This document shows, in pieces, positions 35,198 to 46,107 of a stretch of DNA of 64,000 bases (within the stretch, counting starts at the first letter, position 1; each line of letters opens with the position of its first letter). The notes under the pieces are model-generated. The model searched no databases and was not told the origin of the DNA. It saw only the letters and a program-made list of their open reading frames with translations. A program made the translations under genes and the position numbers. The DNA lies in assembly GCA_030549495.1 (NCBI GenBank), contig JAUIRK010001051.1, forward strand, positions 1,302,001 to 1,366,000, written 5' to 3'. The stretch is from Nectonema munidae. Taxonomy: Eukaryota; Nematomorpha; Nectonematoida; Nectonematidae.

Positions 35198-35257
35198 TTA
35201 AGATGAAAAGTAGCTAAGCAAAAAAAAAGAGTTTAAAAAATTTTTTATCTTTAAAAT

Positions 35258-37251
35258 TTTAAAGGCTTCTTCTAAAGTGAACCTTACATTCAATAAAAAT
35301 AAGTGTGTTTTTAGTACCAAATCTTTATCAGTTCTTGGTTGTTTAATAGAAGAAGGTAAGATTAAACCAGATCCTCAAAGATTACAACCACAAAGGATGT
35401 TAAAAGAGCCCAAAACAAAAAAGGATCTTGAAAGAGTAAAAGGATTCTTTAGTTATTATTCAAAGTGGATACCTTGTTTTCGAAGTTAATACAACCTTTA
35501 TCAATACAAGTTTAGCTTTAAATATTGAAGCTAGCCAAACATTTAATGAATTAAAAAAAAAGATTATGGATTCTGTTGTGTGGGCTGTTGATGATTCAGT
35601 TCCTTTTCAGGTAGAAAGTGATGCTAGTGATAAAACAATATCAGCTGTTTTGAACCAAGAAGGACGTCCAGTAGCTTTTTTTTCTAAAACTCTCAGTAAA
35701 ACTGAACGTAATTACTCTATCATAGAGAAGGAAGCTTTGGCTATAATCGAATACCTGAAGTGTTGGCGACATTATTTAATAGGTAAGCATTTCTTACTTG
35801 TAACAGAACAGAAGTCGATTTCTTTTATGTTTAGCCAAAAGTTAACAAATCATAAAAAAAAAATTAAAAAATATTGCCCTTGAGATTAGAGATTTCGTGT
35901 TTTCATTTTGACATTGCGTATAAATCAGGGTCTTCAAACTTGGCAGCTGATGCACTCTCAAGGATTTGCGCTGTTACAAGTCCAATAACTTTAGATGAAC
36001 TGAAAATTTTACACAATAGGTTGTCTCATCCTGGTGTTACTCGACTCATGGCTTTTGTTAGATCTAGGAACTTGCCGTTTTCAGTAGAAGAAGTTCGTAG
36101 CGTCTGCAATGGTTGTCATATTTGCTTATGTTAAGCCACAGTTTGTTAAAACTAATGAAAAATTAATAAAAGCAATTCGTTCCTGAGAAAGGCTTAATTT
36201 AGATTCTAAGGGTCCAATACCAAGTGTGTCTAACAACAAATATATCTTAGTAGTTGTAGATGAATACTCTAGGTTTGCTTTTGCAATTTCTTGTCAAAAT
36301 ACTTCGTCTACAACTTTAGTTTTTCATTTAAGAAAACTCTTTTCTGTCTTTGGTTTGCCAAACTATGTGCATTCTGATCGTGGTAGTAGCTTTATGAGAG
36401 AGGAGTTTAGAACTTTTTTGAAAACAAAAGGTATTGTACCCAGTAGAACAACTCCATATAACCCAGAAGGAAATGGGCAAGCTGAGAGATTTGTAGGTTC
36501 TATATGGAAATCAATTTTATTGACATTTAAAGGTTTGAATTTTGATATATGATATTGGGAAGAGGCTATTCCGGATGCATTGCGAACTTTAATATGTACT
36601 AACACTAACAAGTCACTGCATGAGCCTATCTTTTCTTTTCCTCGAAAAACGCAGACAGGAACTTCCATGCCACACTGGTTACTGAGTCCATACAAGGCTC
36701 TCGTCAGAAAGTTCATCCCAAGTAGCAAATACATGGAGCAAGTAGAGGAAGTTAATGTAATCGATGCAAATCACCAGTACGCACATGTTTTATATACAAG
36801 TGGAAGAGAAGACACCGTTTGCTTAAAGCATCTATCACCAGCCCCTCAAAGTAAAGCTCTTCAAAACCAAAACTCAAAGGAGTACTCAATGGAAAAGATT
36901 GCCGAAAAAGGTGGGCTTACAACAAGCGATTATCAAGGCGGTACCGCATTTGATAAAGAAGAACAAACGGATAGTGGATAGACACAAAAGGAAACTGAAG
37001 ACCAAAGCTCTGAACTCCTTCCAAGAAGATCAAGTAGGGAAAGGAAGCCGGTAGAAAGACTTCAAGTACAATGGTGATCTTTGTTTTCCTGGAAGGGAAG
37101 AATGTTATATGATTGTAAATATATGCTGTAAGCTCATTGCACCTTTTAATTAAAAGGCATCCCTGAGCCAATATTTATTTATGTTAACACTATTTAAATG
37201 CCTGACATTGACGCAAGGCATAGTTGGTTAATAAATTATCTTAACACATAA
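35258..37251 (+). mobile_element. Ty3/Gypsy fossil, 5'-truncated
   Basis: Plus-strand remains of an LTR retrotransposon: the end of the reverse transcriptase, the RNase H, the integrase with its zinc-binding and core parts, and a C-terminal region, in the usual Ty3/Gypsy order. A short candidate LTR (TGTTATATG ... CATAACA, about 37107-37251) closes the right side. No gag, protease or left LTR is present. It is broken, with roughly five breaks plus the 5' truncation. It abuts the right inverted repeat of the MULE. The sequence is close to the fossil at 41.3-43.1 kb and more distant from the one at 60-64 kb. Probably of moderate age. Confidence 0.85.
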
Positions 37252-37633
37252 CAGTTTACTCAAAAAATCTTTCTTATTATCGAATTTTTTCCTTTTAAAT
37301 TTTATCACAAACATTAAAAATAAATTAAATAATAATTTACAGCTTTGAAAATTACATACATAAAATAATTAATTAAGAAAAATTTCGCCCAAAAATATGA
37401 AGAAATATATTAAAGATCAAAATAAATAGGGAGAACAAAAGAAATTTAAGTATATCAGAAATTTACAAAACAAAGAAAAAACTTTTATATGAATGTTTCA
37501 GAAATATTCACATTTTATTTCAAAGGTTTCTTTGAAGAAACAGAAAAAGATTAAAAAAATATACATCATAGATATATAGAGACGTCATACAATTATTTTT
37601 TATTTTTATTCTTTTTTTTACAATCTATATACA
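37252..37633. promoter_or_regulatory. Upstream region of the arginyl-tRNA synthetase gene
   Basis: AT-rich with no clear TATA box or initiator that stands out from the background. It must hold the promoter if the intronless gene is expressed from its own start, because the Gypsy LTR candidate ends just before it. Confidence 0.3.
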
Positions 37634-39583
37634 ATGGATACTTTATTAACACAAAAAAAAGAATTTTATGATTTCAGCACATTTTTTAACATAATAAAAG
37701 AGAGAATAAATTTTCAGCCAAAAGACACAGAAAATAATATTTTTGATGAAGTAAAATCTGTAAACTCAAAACTTAAATACAGATTAAATTTTATAAAAAA
37801 ATCTCTTAAAGAAGAATCTTCTCGTTTTAATCAATGCTCTCTTAGTTTAGTCTCTTTTTTAGAAGAACTATTTTCATATACAATACAAAAAGTATTTAAT
37901 ATAACTACTAAAGCTAATGTTACTCTTAACCCTTTTCAAGATTCTGAAGACTATCAGTGTAACGCATCAATGGCCTTGTCTAAAGATTTATCTCTCAATA
38001 CCAAAGATATAGCTAATAAGCTAATTGAAAATGTACCTAAAAACAATATTGTTGATGGTTTAAGCGTATCTGGGCCTGGATTTATAAACATAAAGGTAAA
38101 TTCCCTTTTCCTTAGTAAATTTATTTTTGATACATTCTTAAATGGAATCAAGGCTCCTTTTGATTTCAAAAAGGATACTGTTTGCCTCGATTATTCTTCC
38201 CCAAATATTGCAAAGGAAATGCATGTGGGTCACTTACGATCCACGATTATTGGTGATAGTTTAGCAAATCTTTTTGAATTTTTTGGCTACAAAGTTGTTC
38301 GCATAAATCATTTGGGGGACTGGGGTACCCAGTTTGGTATGCTCACTGCTTTTCTTCAAGAATGTGATGAATTAGACTTCTCTGCTTTGAAAATCACTGA
38401 TCTTCAAAGCTTTTATAAACAAGCAAAATTAAAATTTGATGAAAATCCTGATTTCAAACAAAGAGCTTATAGCAATGTCGTTAAACTTCAAAATAAAGAA
38501 GAAGATATTTATAAACTTTGGAAGTCTATTTGCGATATTTCCTTAGTTGAGTTCAATAAAATATATGAAATACTGAATATCAACAACTTGATCCCCCGTG
38601 GTGAATCTTTTTATCAAACGCACATGATTCAGATGGTTCAAGAGCTAGAAAATGGTGGTAGATTGGTGAATGAAGATGGTAGAAAGTGTTTATTTGTTCC
38701 TGGGCACAAAGTTCCTCTTATCATTGTTAAATCAGATGGTGGATTCACCTATGATACTTCTGATTTAGCTGCCATTAAGCAAAGAATTGAAGTGGAGAGA
38801 GCGTCTAGATTGGTTTACGTTGTAGATTCTGGACAAAGCGAGCACTTTGATACATTATTTGATGCATGTAGGATGCTTGGTTGGGATAAAGTCAGTACTA
38901 GTATGGAGCATGCATCATTTGGAGTTGTTCTTGGAGAAGACAGGAAGAAGTTTAAGACAAGATCTGGCGATACCATCAAATTGATTGATTTACTCAATGA
39001 AGGCTTTAAACGAGCAGAAGAGAAGTTGCTTGAGAAAAAAAGGGACAAAGTGTTAACTGAAGAAGAATTTAATGCTGCCAAAAATGCTGTTACAATTGGT
39101 TGCATCAAGTATGCAGATCTTTCAACAAATCGTATTAAAGATTACATATTTTCATTTGAGAAAATGCTTGACGATAAGGGAAATACAGCAGTATATCTTC
39201 TCTATGCCTTAACAAGGATCAAGTCAATTGCAAGAAAGGCAGCTGTGTCCTCAGAAAATTTAAAACATTTTGCAATTAGTTCAAATGTCTCAACTTTCTT
39301 TCTACATCCGAAAGAAAGGAAGTTGTGTTTTATTTTGGCGCGCTTTTCCGAAGTTCTTGTTGTAGTCCACGATTCCTTAAATCCTCATACGCTATGTGAT
39401 TATCTTTACCAAATATCTTGCGCTTTCACAGAATTTTATGATACCTGCTATTGTGTGGAGAAATTATCTGATACTGAAGAGCCAAAGATATTTTATGAGA
39501 GGTTGATTTTATGTGAGGTAACTTCCCTCATCATTTCTAAAGGCCTTAAAATTCTAGGGCTTAAATATGTAGAAAAGATGTAA
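37634..39583 (+). CDS. RARS1: Arginyl-tRNA synthetase, cytosolic type, intronless
   Basis: This class I synthetase charges tRNA-Arg with arginine in the cytosol, using ATP. The 649-residue uninterrupted frame is close to the usual animal length (about 660). The N-terminal tRNA-recognition domain covers about residues 60-170. The catalytic signature is LDYSSPNIAKEMHVGHLRST, with the HIGH-type motif HVGH at residues 197-200, then RINHLGDWGTQFGML. A KMSK-like loop is replaced by FKTRSGDTIKL, as is common in ArgRS. The C-terminal DALR anticodon-binding domain (YLLYALTRIKSIARKA to GLKILGLKYVEKM) is complete. The first ATG in frame was taken as the start. No intron is needed, unlike the other two host genes here. 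It looks functional; a retrocopy of an intron-bearing parent is the alternative. Confidence 0.95.
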   Translation: MDTLLTQKKEFYDFSTFFNIIKERINFQPKDTENNIFDEVKSVNSKLKYRLNFIKKSLKEESSRFNQCSLSLVSFLEELFSYTIQKVFNITTKANVTLNPFQDSEDYQCNASMALSKDLSLNTKDIANKLIENVPKNNIVDGLSVSGPGFINIKVNSLFLSKFIFDTFLNGIKAPFDFKKDTVCLDYSSPNIAKEMHVGHLRSTIIGDSLANLFEFFGYKVVRINHLGDWGTQFGMLTAFLQECDELDFSALKITDLQSFYKQAKLKFDENPDFKQRAYSNVVKLQNKEEDIYKLWKSICDISLVEFNKIYEILNINNLIPRGESFYQTHMIQMVQELENGGRLVNEDGRKCLFVPGHKVPLIIVKSDGGFTYDTSDLAAIKQRIEVERASRLVYVVDSGQSEHFDTLFDACRMLGWDKVSTSMEHASFGVVLGEDRKKFKTRSGDTIKLIDLLNEGFKRAEEKLLEKKRDKVLTEEEFNAAKNAVTIGCIKYADLSTNRIKDYIFSFEKMLDDKGNTAVYLLYALTRIKSIARKAAVSSENLKHFAISSNVSTFFLHPKERKLCFILARFSEVLVVVHDSLNPHTLCDYLYQISCAFTEFYDTCYCVEKLSDTEEPKIFYERLILCEVTSLIISKGLKILGLKYVEKM

Positions 39584-39647
39584 GTCATTTTAAAATAATA
39601 CTTTTCTTATTGAATGATTCATTTTATCATTGTGATATTATTTTTGA

Positions 39648-39653
39648 AATAAA
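39648..39653 (+). terminator. Poly(A) signal of the ArgRS gene
   Basis: AATAAA, 65 bases after the stop codon, in a T-rich context. Position fits a normal cleavage signal. Confidence 0.55.
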
Positions 39654-39899
39654 TTTATTCATCAAATTCGTATACCCTGCTTTTGGGGCTAGAATTTATT
39701 CTCTATATTGGCACATTTTTCAAAACGAATTGAATGTTTGTGTCGGAAATTGTAGTTCCCCATCCTAATTTTTTATACCTTGAATTCTGATTATTATATT
39801 TTATTCATTCTTTTTGAATTATATATAGTGTATACCAGTTGTATCCGGGTAGACGGTCAACCTTAGGATGCATGAGATTAGATAAGGTAGTTTAAAAAA

Positions 39900-40480
39900 G
39901 CGTTCTAATGATGCATTAGTAAGACAAATGTCGACTTATGTCATGTTTCATAACAGCAACGAAAAATTCCATCATCAAACTGGCACAAGGATCATGACTG
40001 CTCAAATAATGAAGTGATGTATATGCATTTGCCAAGTGCTCGAGGTAAATTTGTGTTGAGTTTGAAACTTTAATATCTACATGAATGAATATGGCTACGA
40101 ACATCAACTGCTCAAAGAACAGACACGGGAATACGAATGACACTTGATAAACCAGCATCTTACTTTGATACAAGGAAATGTTGACTTATTTTCGAGACAA
40201 TGAAAATGACCGTAGGATCTCCAATATTTGGGTTCTCAATCCATTTTCCGATTGAAAAAGAAGCATTCAAGACATTTAACTATCCCATTAATTTCTAGGG
40301 TACAAAGAGTTAGCTGATGAACAGTAAACATTATATCTATGTGAGCAAGGCTTCTCATCCTTAGTTTCAATCAAGACAAAGAAAAGAAATACCATTATGA
40401 ATTTGGATTTTAATGAGGTGTGCAAATGAAAATCGCCTGCTGCCTGAATTTAAACTGATTGCAGACAAATTGAAGCATCA
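39900..40480 (+). pseudogene. hAT transposase C-terminal remnant, ZBED5/SCAND3-like
   Basis: Plus-strand words across frames include MNEYGYEHQLLKEQTREYE, NIWVLNPFSD, YKELADEQ and LCEQGFSSLVSIKTKKRNT, ending with NEVCK-like sequence. 'YLCE-GFS-L..IKTK.RN' is the conserved C-terminal dimerisation region of hAT proteins of this group. Several stops. It begins soon after the ArgRS poly(A) signal and is a separate decayed copy from that at 0.4-1.4 kb. Confidence 0.65.
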
Positions 40481-40731
40481 ACCAGGCCCCTGATAATAAT
40501 AACTTCCTATCTTGTTTTTTCGTTGAAAAAGTTTTGTGCTTTCGAATACCAAATTTTCAAATATTATCTCCAATTTTATTCTTGTTTCCAATATAAAAAT
40601 TTGTTTATTCTGATGTTTAATTTTCTCAGAATAAGACTGCCTTCTCTTATAACTATTTTTACACTCTTTAGGGGTCATTCACAATTGATGTCAACATAGA
40701 CTGGGAGGCTTCAAGTTGAAAAAAGGTGGAT

Positions 40732-40750
40732 AGGGGGGGGGGGGGGGGGT
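40732..40750 (+). repeat. Homopolymer G run
   Basis: About 18 consecutive G, exceptional in this AT-rich window. Shorter G-runs lie at about 43569-43578 and 43606-43615 near the other end of the same element. Exact lengths may be sequencing-dependent. Confidence 0.85.
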
Positions 40751-41360
40751 TTGGAAAAGTTGACATCAATATTATATATAGATCTCTCTTTTTCTCAGAT
40801 CTGTAGATTTCACAGTATCTTCTGCAAATCATAAAATATTTATATATTTTATCATACCTTGGCAAAGCTTCGGAGGCATTGCTATATAGTATTTAAAGTT
40901 AAAAAATTTAAACGCTTATAGCTTTCTTTGGAGTACTTGAAAACTCACAAAACTTTACATAGCTGTCAAGATATAAAAGCTTTAACTTATATTAAAAGTT
41001 TGTTGAATTAAAAAAAATAAAACCATCGTATCTCAAATGCAACGAACGAGGCAACTGGTGCAAAATAACAGCGTATGTATTACAGTTTTTGCGATGATAT
41101 TTTATTTATAGAACTAGTTATCTCTTTTTAAAAAATTCACATCATTTCTCAAAAAACAGCAGCCATGATGTTTCGTTAAACTTTATAACATTTTATCTTT
41201 TTACATAAAACAGAATCTCATTTTATCTTCTTACATAAAACAAAACCAAAAGCACTATGGAGTTATTTAAAAAAATATATATATAAATTAAAAAAAAACA
41301 AATTAAACTTTCATAACTTGTAATTGTACTAATATGACATCAACCGCATGTAGGAAATCA

Positions 41361-43080
41361 TCAAGGGGGCTTTTCAACAGGTTTTCTTTCGCGGGATGAT
41401 CTTAGAACAGGTTCGAGCTGTTTTTGGATCATCTCTTTTTTGTCTGCATTGATGACTTTGTTCCACCTCCTTTCTGTGATCATCATAATTCGGTTCTTCA
41501 GGGATTGATATAACATCTTCAGAAGATGGCTTTTCTTGTTCAGAACAATAAGAGTTGAGATTTTGAGCCAACTGCTTTTCACTATTTACTTGCCAATAAA
41601 CATCAGCACTACTACGAGCCGGAGCAAAGTGTTTTAGACTATCTTCCCTGGATCTTGTGCATACAAATGATTTGCATCCAGTACATCTCACGTTTTTACC
41701 AATTTTCCGTAAACCTCTACTTTTGAGAAAAGAGCCATTGGGGTACAGCTGCTCCCATCGAAGTTTTTCTATAAAATTTAAAGATTAAATCATGCGGTGA
41801 AACATTTGTTGAAGTATTAATTAAAGTCCTGATAGAATTTAACGCTTCGGGGATAGCATGTTCCCAGTGGACTACATTTTAATTCCTAGATTTCAGAGTT
41901 AGTTGGATATATTACCATATCGTTTCCACAAATCTCTCAGACTGACCATTTCCAGCCTGGTTTTAAGGAGTCGTTCTACTAGGTACAACATTATGAGATT
42001 TCAAGAAGTTGCAAAACTGTTCACTCATGTATCCACTTCCACGATCAGAATGAACGTAATTTGGCAGTCCACATACGGAAAACAAACCGGTTAACTGCTT
42101 TATCAAAGTCGTAGACGATATGTCAAGGCAAGACAAAAGGGAATCGCGAAAACTCGTTGACAAATACCAGAAGACATTTATTATTCTTAGCACTAGGTAG
42201 TGGTCCTTTAAAGTCCAAATTGAGTCGCTTCCATGGCCTTGTAACCTCTACCATTGTTTCTTCAACTTTTGTGAACCTTGGCTTGATCCAACAGGACATT
42301 TGAAACATACGGACTTCTGAAACAAAAAAATGATAAATTCTTAGTTCTCCAACCGCGTGACTTCAGGATGAGCTAATTTTGAATGAAGGAAACGGAGCTT
42401 TTCAATTGGATGGCAGGATGATTGGCATGAACAAAGTCTCGCAACGTTCAACTTACCGGATTTATGTTCTATGTCAAAGTAATAACTGGAAAGTTCGAGT
42501 CTCCATCTTAAAATCTTCTCGTTTTTGATTTTGTTAGTTTGTTTTTGGTTGAGCATAAAAGAGACAGAATGAAAATTTTATCTACTAGGTAATGCCGCCA
42601 GTGCTTCAGGGTCTCAATGATTGCGAGAGCTTCTTTCTCTATGATGGAATATTTCTTCTCACTGCCTAAAAGAGTCTTCGAAAAGAAGGCGTCAGGTCGT
42701 CCTTCTTGATGGAGAACCGCTGATACGGTTTAATTGTTTGCGTCTGTTTTAACTTCAAAAGTAGTCTTACCATCTATAGCCCAAATTACAGAATTCAAAA
42801 TCTTGTTTTTTATTTCATTGAAAGCTTCAATTTGTTCTTTACCAAGAGGAAAACTAGCACAAATTAGCGGGTTAATTAATTCAGAAAATTTATGAATCCA
42901 TTTGGAATAATAACTGAACAAACCTTTAACTCTTTCTAATTCAATCGGTGTTTCGGGAACCTTAGCACTCGAAGGGACCTGGTTCTTTCAGGATCAGGTC
43001 TTATTTGTCCATTTTCTATTAAACGCAAAGAGAGCGAGTATTGAAAACACATTCTTGCTTATTTGGTGAGATTAAGCTTA
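41361..43080 (-). mobile_element. Ty3/Gypsy fossil, heavily broken
   Basis: Minus-strand remains of reverse transcriptase end, RNase H, integrase zinc-binding and core regions and a C-terminal tail, in Ty3/Gypsy order and closely related to the plus-strand fossil at 35.3 kb. No LTR was recognised at either side. It has more breaks than the other two fossils (roughly eight) and lacks gag and protease, so it is probably the oldest of the three. It lies wholly inside the transposon shell at 40.67-43.65 kb. Confidence 0.8.
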
Positions 43081-43189
43081 GATTTTCAAGCGAAAGTTGT
43101 TGTCTGCATTTTTGTTAATTCTGTTTTTAGGTTTTTATCACCTCCTGTTCCAATTAGTTCAACAACAGAAGGCTTAGCTATAGACATGA

Positions 43190-43515
43190 TAAACGGTCAT
43201 TTTCGTTCACTATTTTAAGCTCAGTTTATGAAAATCTTGGTTTAAGTAGATATTTCGATGAGTTCTACCCTTCTTTGCAAAAATTGGATGCCGAAGGAAG
43301 AACTTTAATTTAATTCCGCAGTTGCTTGAAGTGTTCAAAGAACTTTTGTTCAATTAAAGAAAAAAACAAGCACTCATCATTATGCATCTTTAAACCCTAA
43401 CAAGCTCAAATAATTTTAGAAAATGAAAGGTACGAAGAACTTAAATATGAAGATGAAAATAGTTTGGGGCTGAATATTTTTGATAGAATTGACCAAATAT
43501 TTTCTACAAAATAAA
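43190..43515 (+). pseudogene. Unrecognised coding remnant in the TTA-flanked transposon
   Basis: In one reading the text gives VYENLGLSRYFDEFYPSLQK, then FRSCLKCSKNFCSIKEKNKH and ENERYEELKYEDENSLGLNI ending DRIDQIFSTK. The C-x2-C...H...C spacing suggests a zinc finger. Stops interrupt it. I do not recognise the family; it is a candidate accessory or transposase protein of the surrounding element. Confidence 0.35.
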
Positions 43516-43654
43516 AATTTTTCATCTTCTATTTTTTCTTAAAAGTTGATGTCAACTAAAAGTGGGAAGGGGGGGGGGAAGTAAAGTTGACATTGGCTGA
43601 CAATAGGGGGGGGGGCAAAATTTGACAATAATTGGTTCACGTCCCCTTAGTTAT

Positions 43655-45800
43655 AAGATCAAAGTCATTAAAACGATTAGAATTCGATTTTACGTCCCCA
43701 TTTAGGATGGACAAAATACAAAAAGGTTAGAGAATGGTGTATGCTATTGGGATCCAATCCATTTTAGTTTCCCAAACCTATATTTAGTAATTGTAAAGTT
43801 TTTGTAAAATAATTCATTTTTTTTTCCGAGCCATGGCCACATGGTATCGGCGTCTCCATCCAATTTACAGGTCGCACTATCAAAAAATTGAAATAATGAA
43901 TCTGTCTTGACGTAATGCTCATAATTACAATATAAAAAATATATAGAAAAATTATTGATATCATTTGTTTGGAGTATCAAATCGTTTAATTTTTTTTAAG
44001 ATTGCTTTATACCTAAAAAATTACCCATTGGTATGAGAAACGAACATATATACTATGATAAAATCAAAAATGTTATAAATAGAAAGAAAAGTACACAAAG
44101 GAGTTCATAAACACAAAAAGTGTTACAGCATCATTTATTACTCTAATTTTAGACATAACCAGTAGGTAAACATGCAAAGTAGGGCCCTTCCAAATAAAAA
44201 TTCTAGCCAAGCTACTGTTTACAACCACGAACAATGATACTGATGCTTGGACGTGGGTCGTTAACACTAAAAATAACTTCGTTACTTTTAATAAAAAAGC
44301 CATTTGTTATTTTTTTGGCCGTTTTCGTTACCCCAAAGAAAGGTTTCATTACTTTTCGTAATTTTTTTGAAAAAAATGTATGACTATTTTAAAAAATAAA
44401 TAACTTTTTTAACTCAAGTAAAAATGTCATGAAGCTCTTAACTTTTAAGTGTGCCCGCCAAAGATATATACAAATATACAATGACGTTGTCAAGAGTTGC
44501 AATGGGGTGCTGAAGTTTACCCGGATCCATTGTTTGATAAAGTTAACAAATGCTCATTACACAAGCTGTATTTGGGAAAAATATTAGAATAAAATTTAAT
44601 ATTCATTTTTATAAAGAAAATCAAAGGGTTCCCGATAAATTAGATATTAAAATTTTAATATTTATTTAAACATTTTTTCTTATATTATAAATGAGTTCAA
44701 AGATTTAAATTTTGATTAGAATCGGTATTTTTGTTTTTGCCGATATTGATTCTTAAAAATTTTAAGGATTAATCGGTACACATCCTGTCGACTAATTATG
44801 GAAAATTTAAGTTATCGTTTTCAGTGATTGGAATTTAATTAGATTGAAAATTTTTAAAAGATAAAAATATAAACATACATACAATTTATTTTTCCTTAAT
44901 TCACTATTCATCATAAAATATTGTTAACTGGAAAAGATTCTAAGAGTACTTGACAAGATAAGCTCAAATTTCTTCCAGCGACTCCATAAAATCTTTCTAA
45001 CTAATAGTATGCTAAAGATTAAAACAAAAAGTATGCTTTATAATTTTAAACACAATTCAAGTATCTAAAAGTCTAAACCTACAACCCAGATTTCACTTCT
45101 TTGCCAGATAAAATAAATGTGTTTTCTTCAAATTAATATGAGCTCTTAGCTACGTTTTCTTTCATCCATCACATATTTTAGAATGTTATATTTTTGAAAA
45201 TTAGAATTATAAGATTAGCCCTGATAAAAAGTAAAACAGATCTTACATAGTATTCTCAAAATAAAATTTCGAAAGTAGAGGTCAAAAAGACGAGACTATA
45301 GAGACATCAACTAAAATTCTTGCAGTAGCGGCATGTTGTTGTGTTATCAAAAAGTATAAAAAAAGTTTTATTCTTTTTAATTCATTGAATTCCTGCGTTC
45401 ATACATATAAAAACGGTGAAAAAAGATGTGAACCAAATAAAGCATCTTATAAATGAATAAATGAAATGTAAATTTTGTACACTTCAATAATGTTATAATT
45501 ATTGCTACACTTTATCTTCTACCCGTATTATTTAGTTCCGTCTTGAAGGGTTATTAGAACTTTCTGGGTGCACTTGCCACAATTGTGCAAGGAAGAGGAA
45601 ATACTTTTGTTCAAAACATAATAAAAGAAGAAATTAATATAGTCGATCAATCATAGCATCTAAAACGAAAATAAATTTTGTCCATCTACTTGTATTTTTA
45701 AACCTATACATTTGCTTACTGTGTTTATGTAAATGCTAAAGTATTAGCATATTATTTTAAAAAGAGGAATTAGAAGTCAGACGAATTTCGTTTTTAAATT
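43655..45800. other. Gene-free stretch downstream of bystin
   Basis: AT-rich. No coding similarity, RNA gene or complete mobile element was recognised. A somewhat GC-richer island (about 44445-44540, GTGCCCGCCAAAG ... TTTACCCGGATCC) might be part of an unknown repeat. Confidence 0.35.
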
Positions 45801-45803
45801 TTT

Positions 45804-45809
45804 TTTATT
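45804..45809 (-). terminator. Poly(A) signal of the bystin gene
   Basis: AATAAA on the minus strand, about 67 bases after the stop codon at 45876. Confidence 0.5.
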
Positions 45810-45875
45810 AACACACGTTTAGCGAATTGTGACGAAAGAATCACATTGTCCATTTACGAGTGCATTTTTTTCGTT

Positions 45876-46107
45876 TCAACACTCTACCATTTCTTCTTCT
45901 GTGTTTTCAAGTATTTCGCCAGCTCTGGAAGTAGAATTTTCGATTTCTCTTCTAATTTCGGGAGAGATTTTGTAATGTTTTTTGCGTTTGATGAGATCTA
46001 GTAGAGCTTCTTTTTGCAAAACAGACAAATCTTCCTTGTATCTTTGCACAAAAGTTAGTAAGCATTGATGCCACATGACAGTTAGTTCCATTTTGCTTGA
46101 GTGAAAT
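45876..46107 (-). CDS. BYSL: Bystin last exon
   Basis: Acceptor AAATAG; its first base completes GG|A (Gly) from the preceding exon, giving [20 protein letters not shown]. It ends with an acidic tail ([12 protein letters not shown]) and TGA. A later acceptor (CTCAAG) would break the phase. Confidence 0.9.

Larger units (their letters stand above)
29105..35219 (+). mobile_element. Mutator-like (MULE) element with inverted terminal repeats
   Basis: A sequence of at least 75 bp at 29105-29185 (containing TCATCTTAATCTAAAAAGGG and GGTCACCAATAA) recurs in inverted orientation at about 34990-35219. The right copy becomes contiguous only after two 131-bp MITEs are removed. Between the repeats lies a gene for PHD, OTU and MULE domains on the plus strand. 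Beyond the right repeat a Gypsy fossil starts at once, so the target duplication (9 bp in MULEs) cannot be checked. An ORF1-like zinc-knuckle fragment on the minus strand (33.7-34.05 kb) and a 94-bp tandem repeat lie in the 3' part. Confidence 0.7.
40671..43646. mobile_element. DNA transposon shell with TTA duplication and G-tracts
   Basis: The ends GGGGTCATTCACAATTGATG (left) and, read from the right on the other strand, GGGGACGTGAACCAATTATT are imperfect inverted repeats, flanked by TTA on both sides (40668-40670, 43647-43649). Both ends also carry long G-runs and GTTGACAT/GATGTCAAC words. The 3-bp TTA duplication suggests the PIF/Harbinger group, but this is inference. The interior contains a Gypsy fossil (minus strand) and a plus-strand coding remnant (about 43190-43510). 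Confidence 0.6.

Noticed and set aside
39838-39870. CCGGGTAGACGGTCAACC resembling the foldback terminus GCGGGTAGACAAC
   Set aside because: Only about ten bases agree and no sub-repeats follow; probably chance.
41340-43600. CRISPR-like or phage-like organisation
   Set aside because: The repeats are transposon ends, G-tracts and Gypsy parts. Spliced host genes show the window is eukaryotic nuclear DNA.
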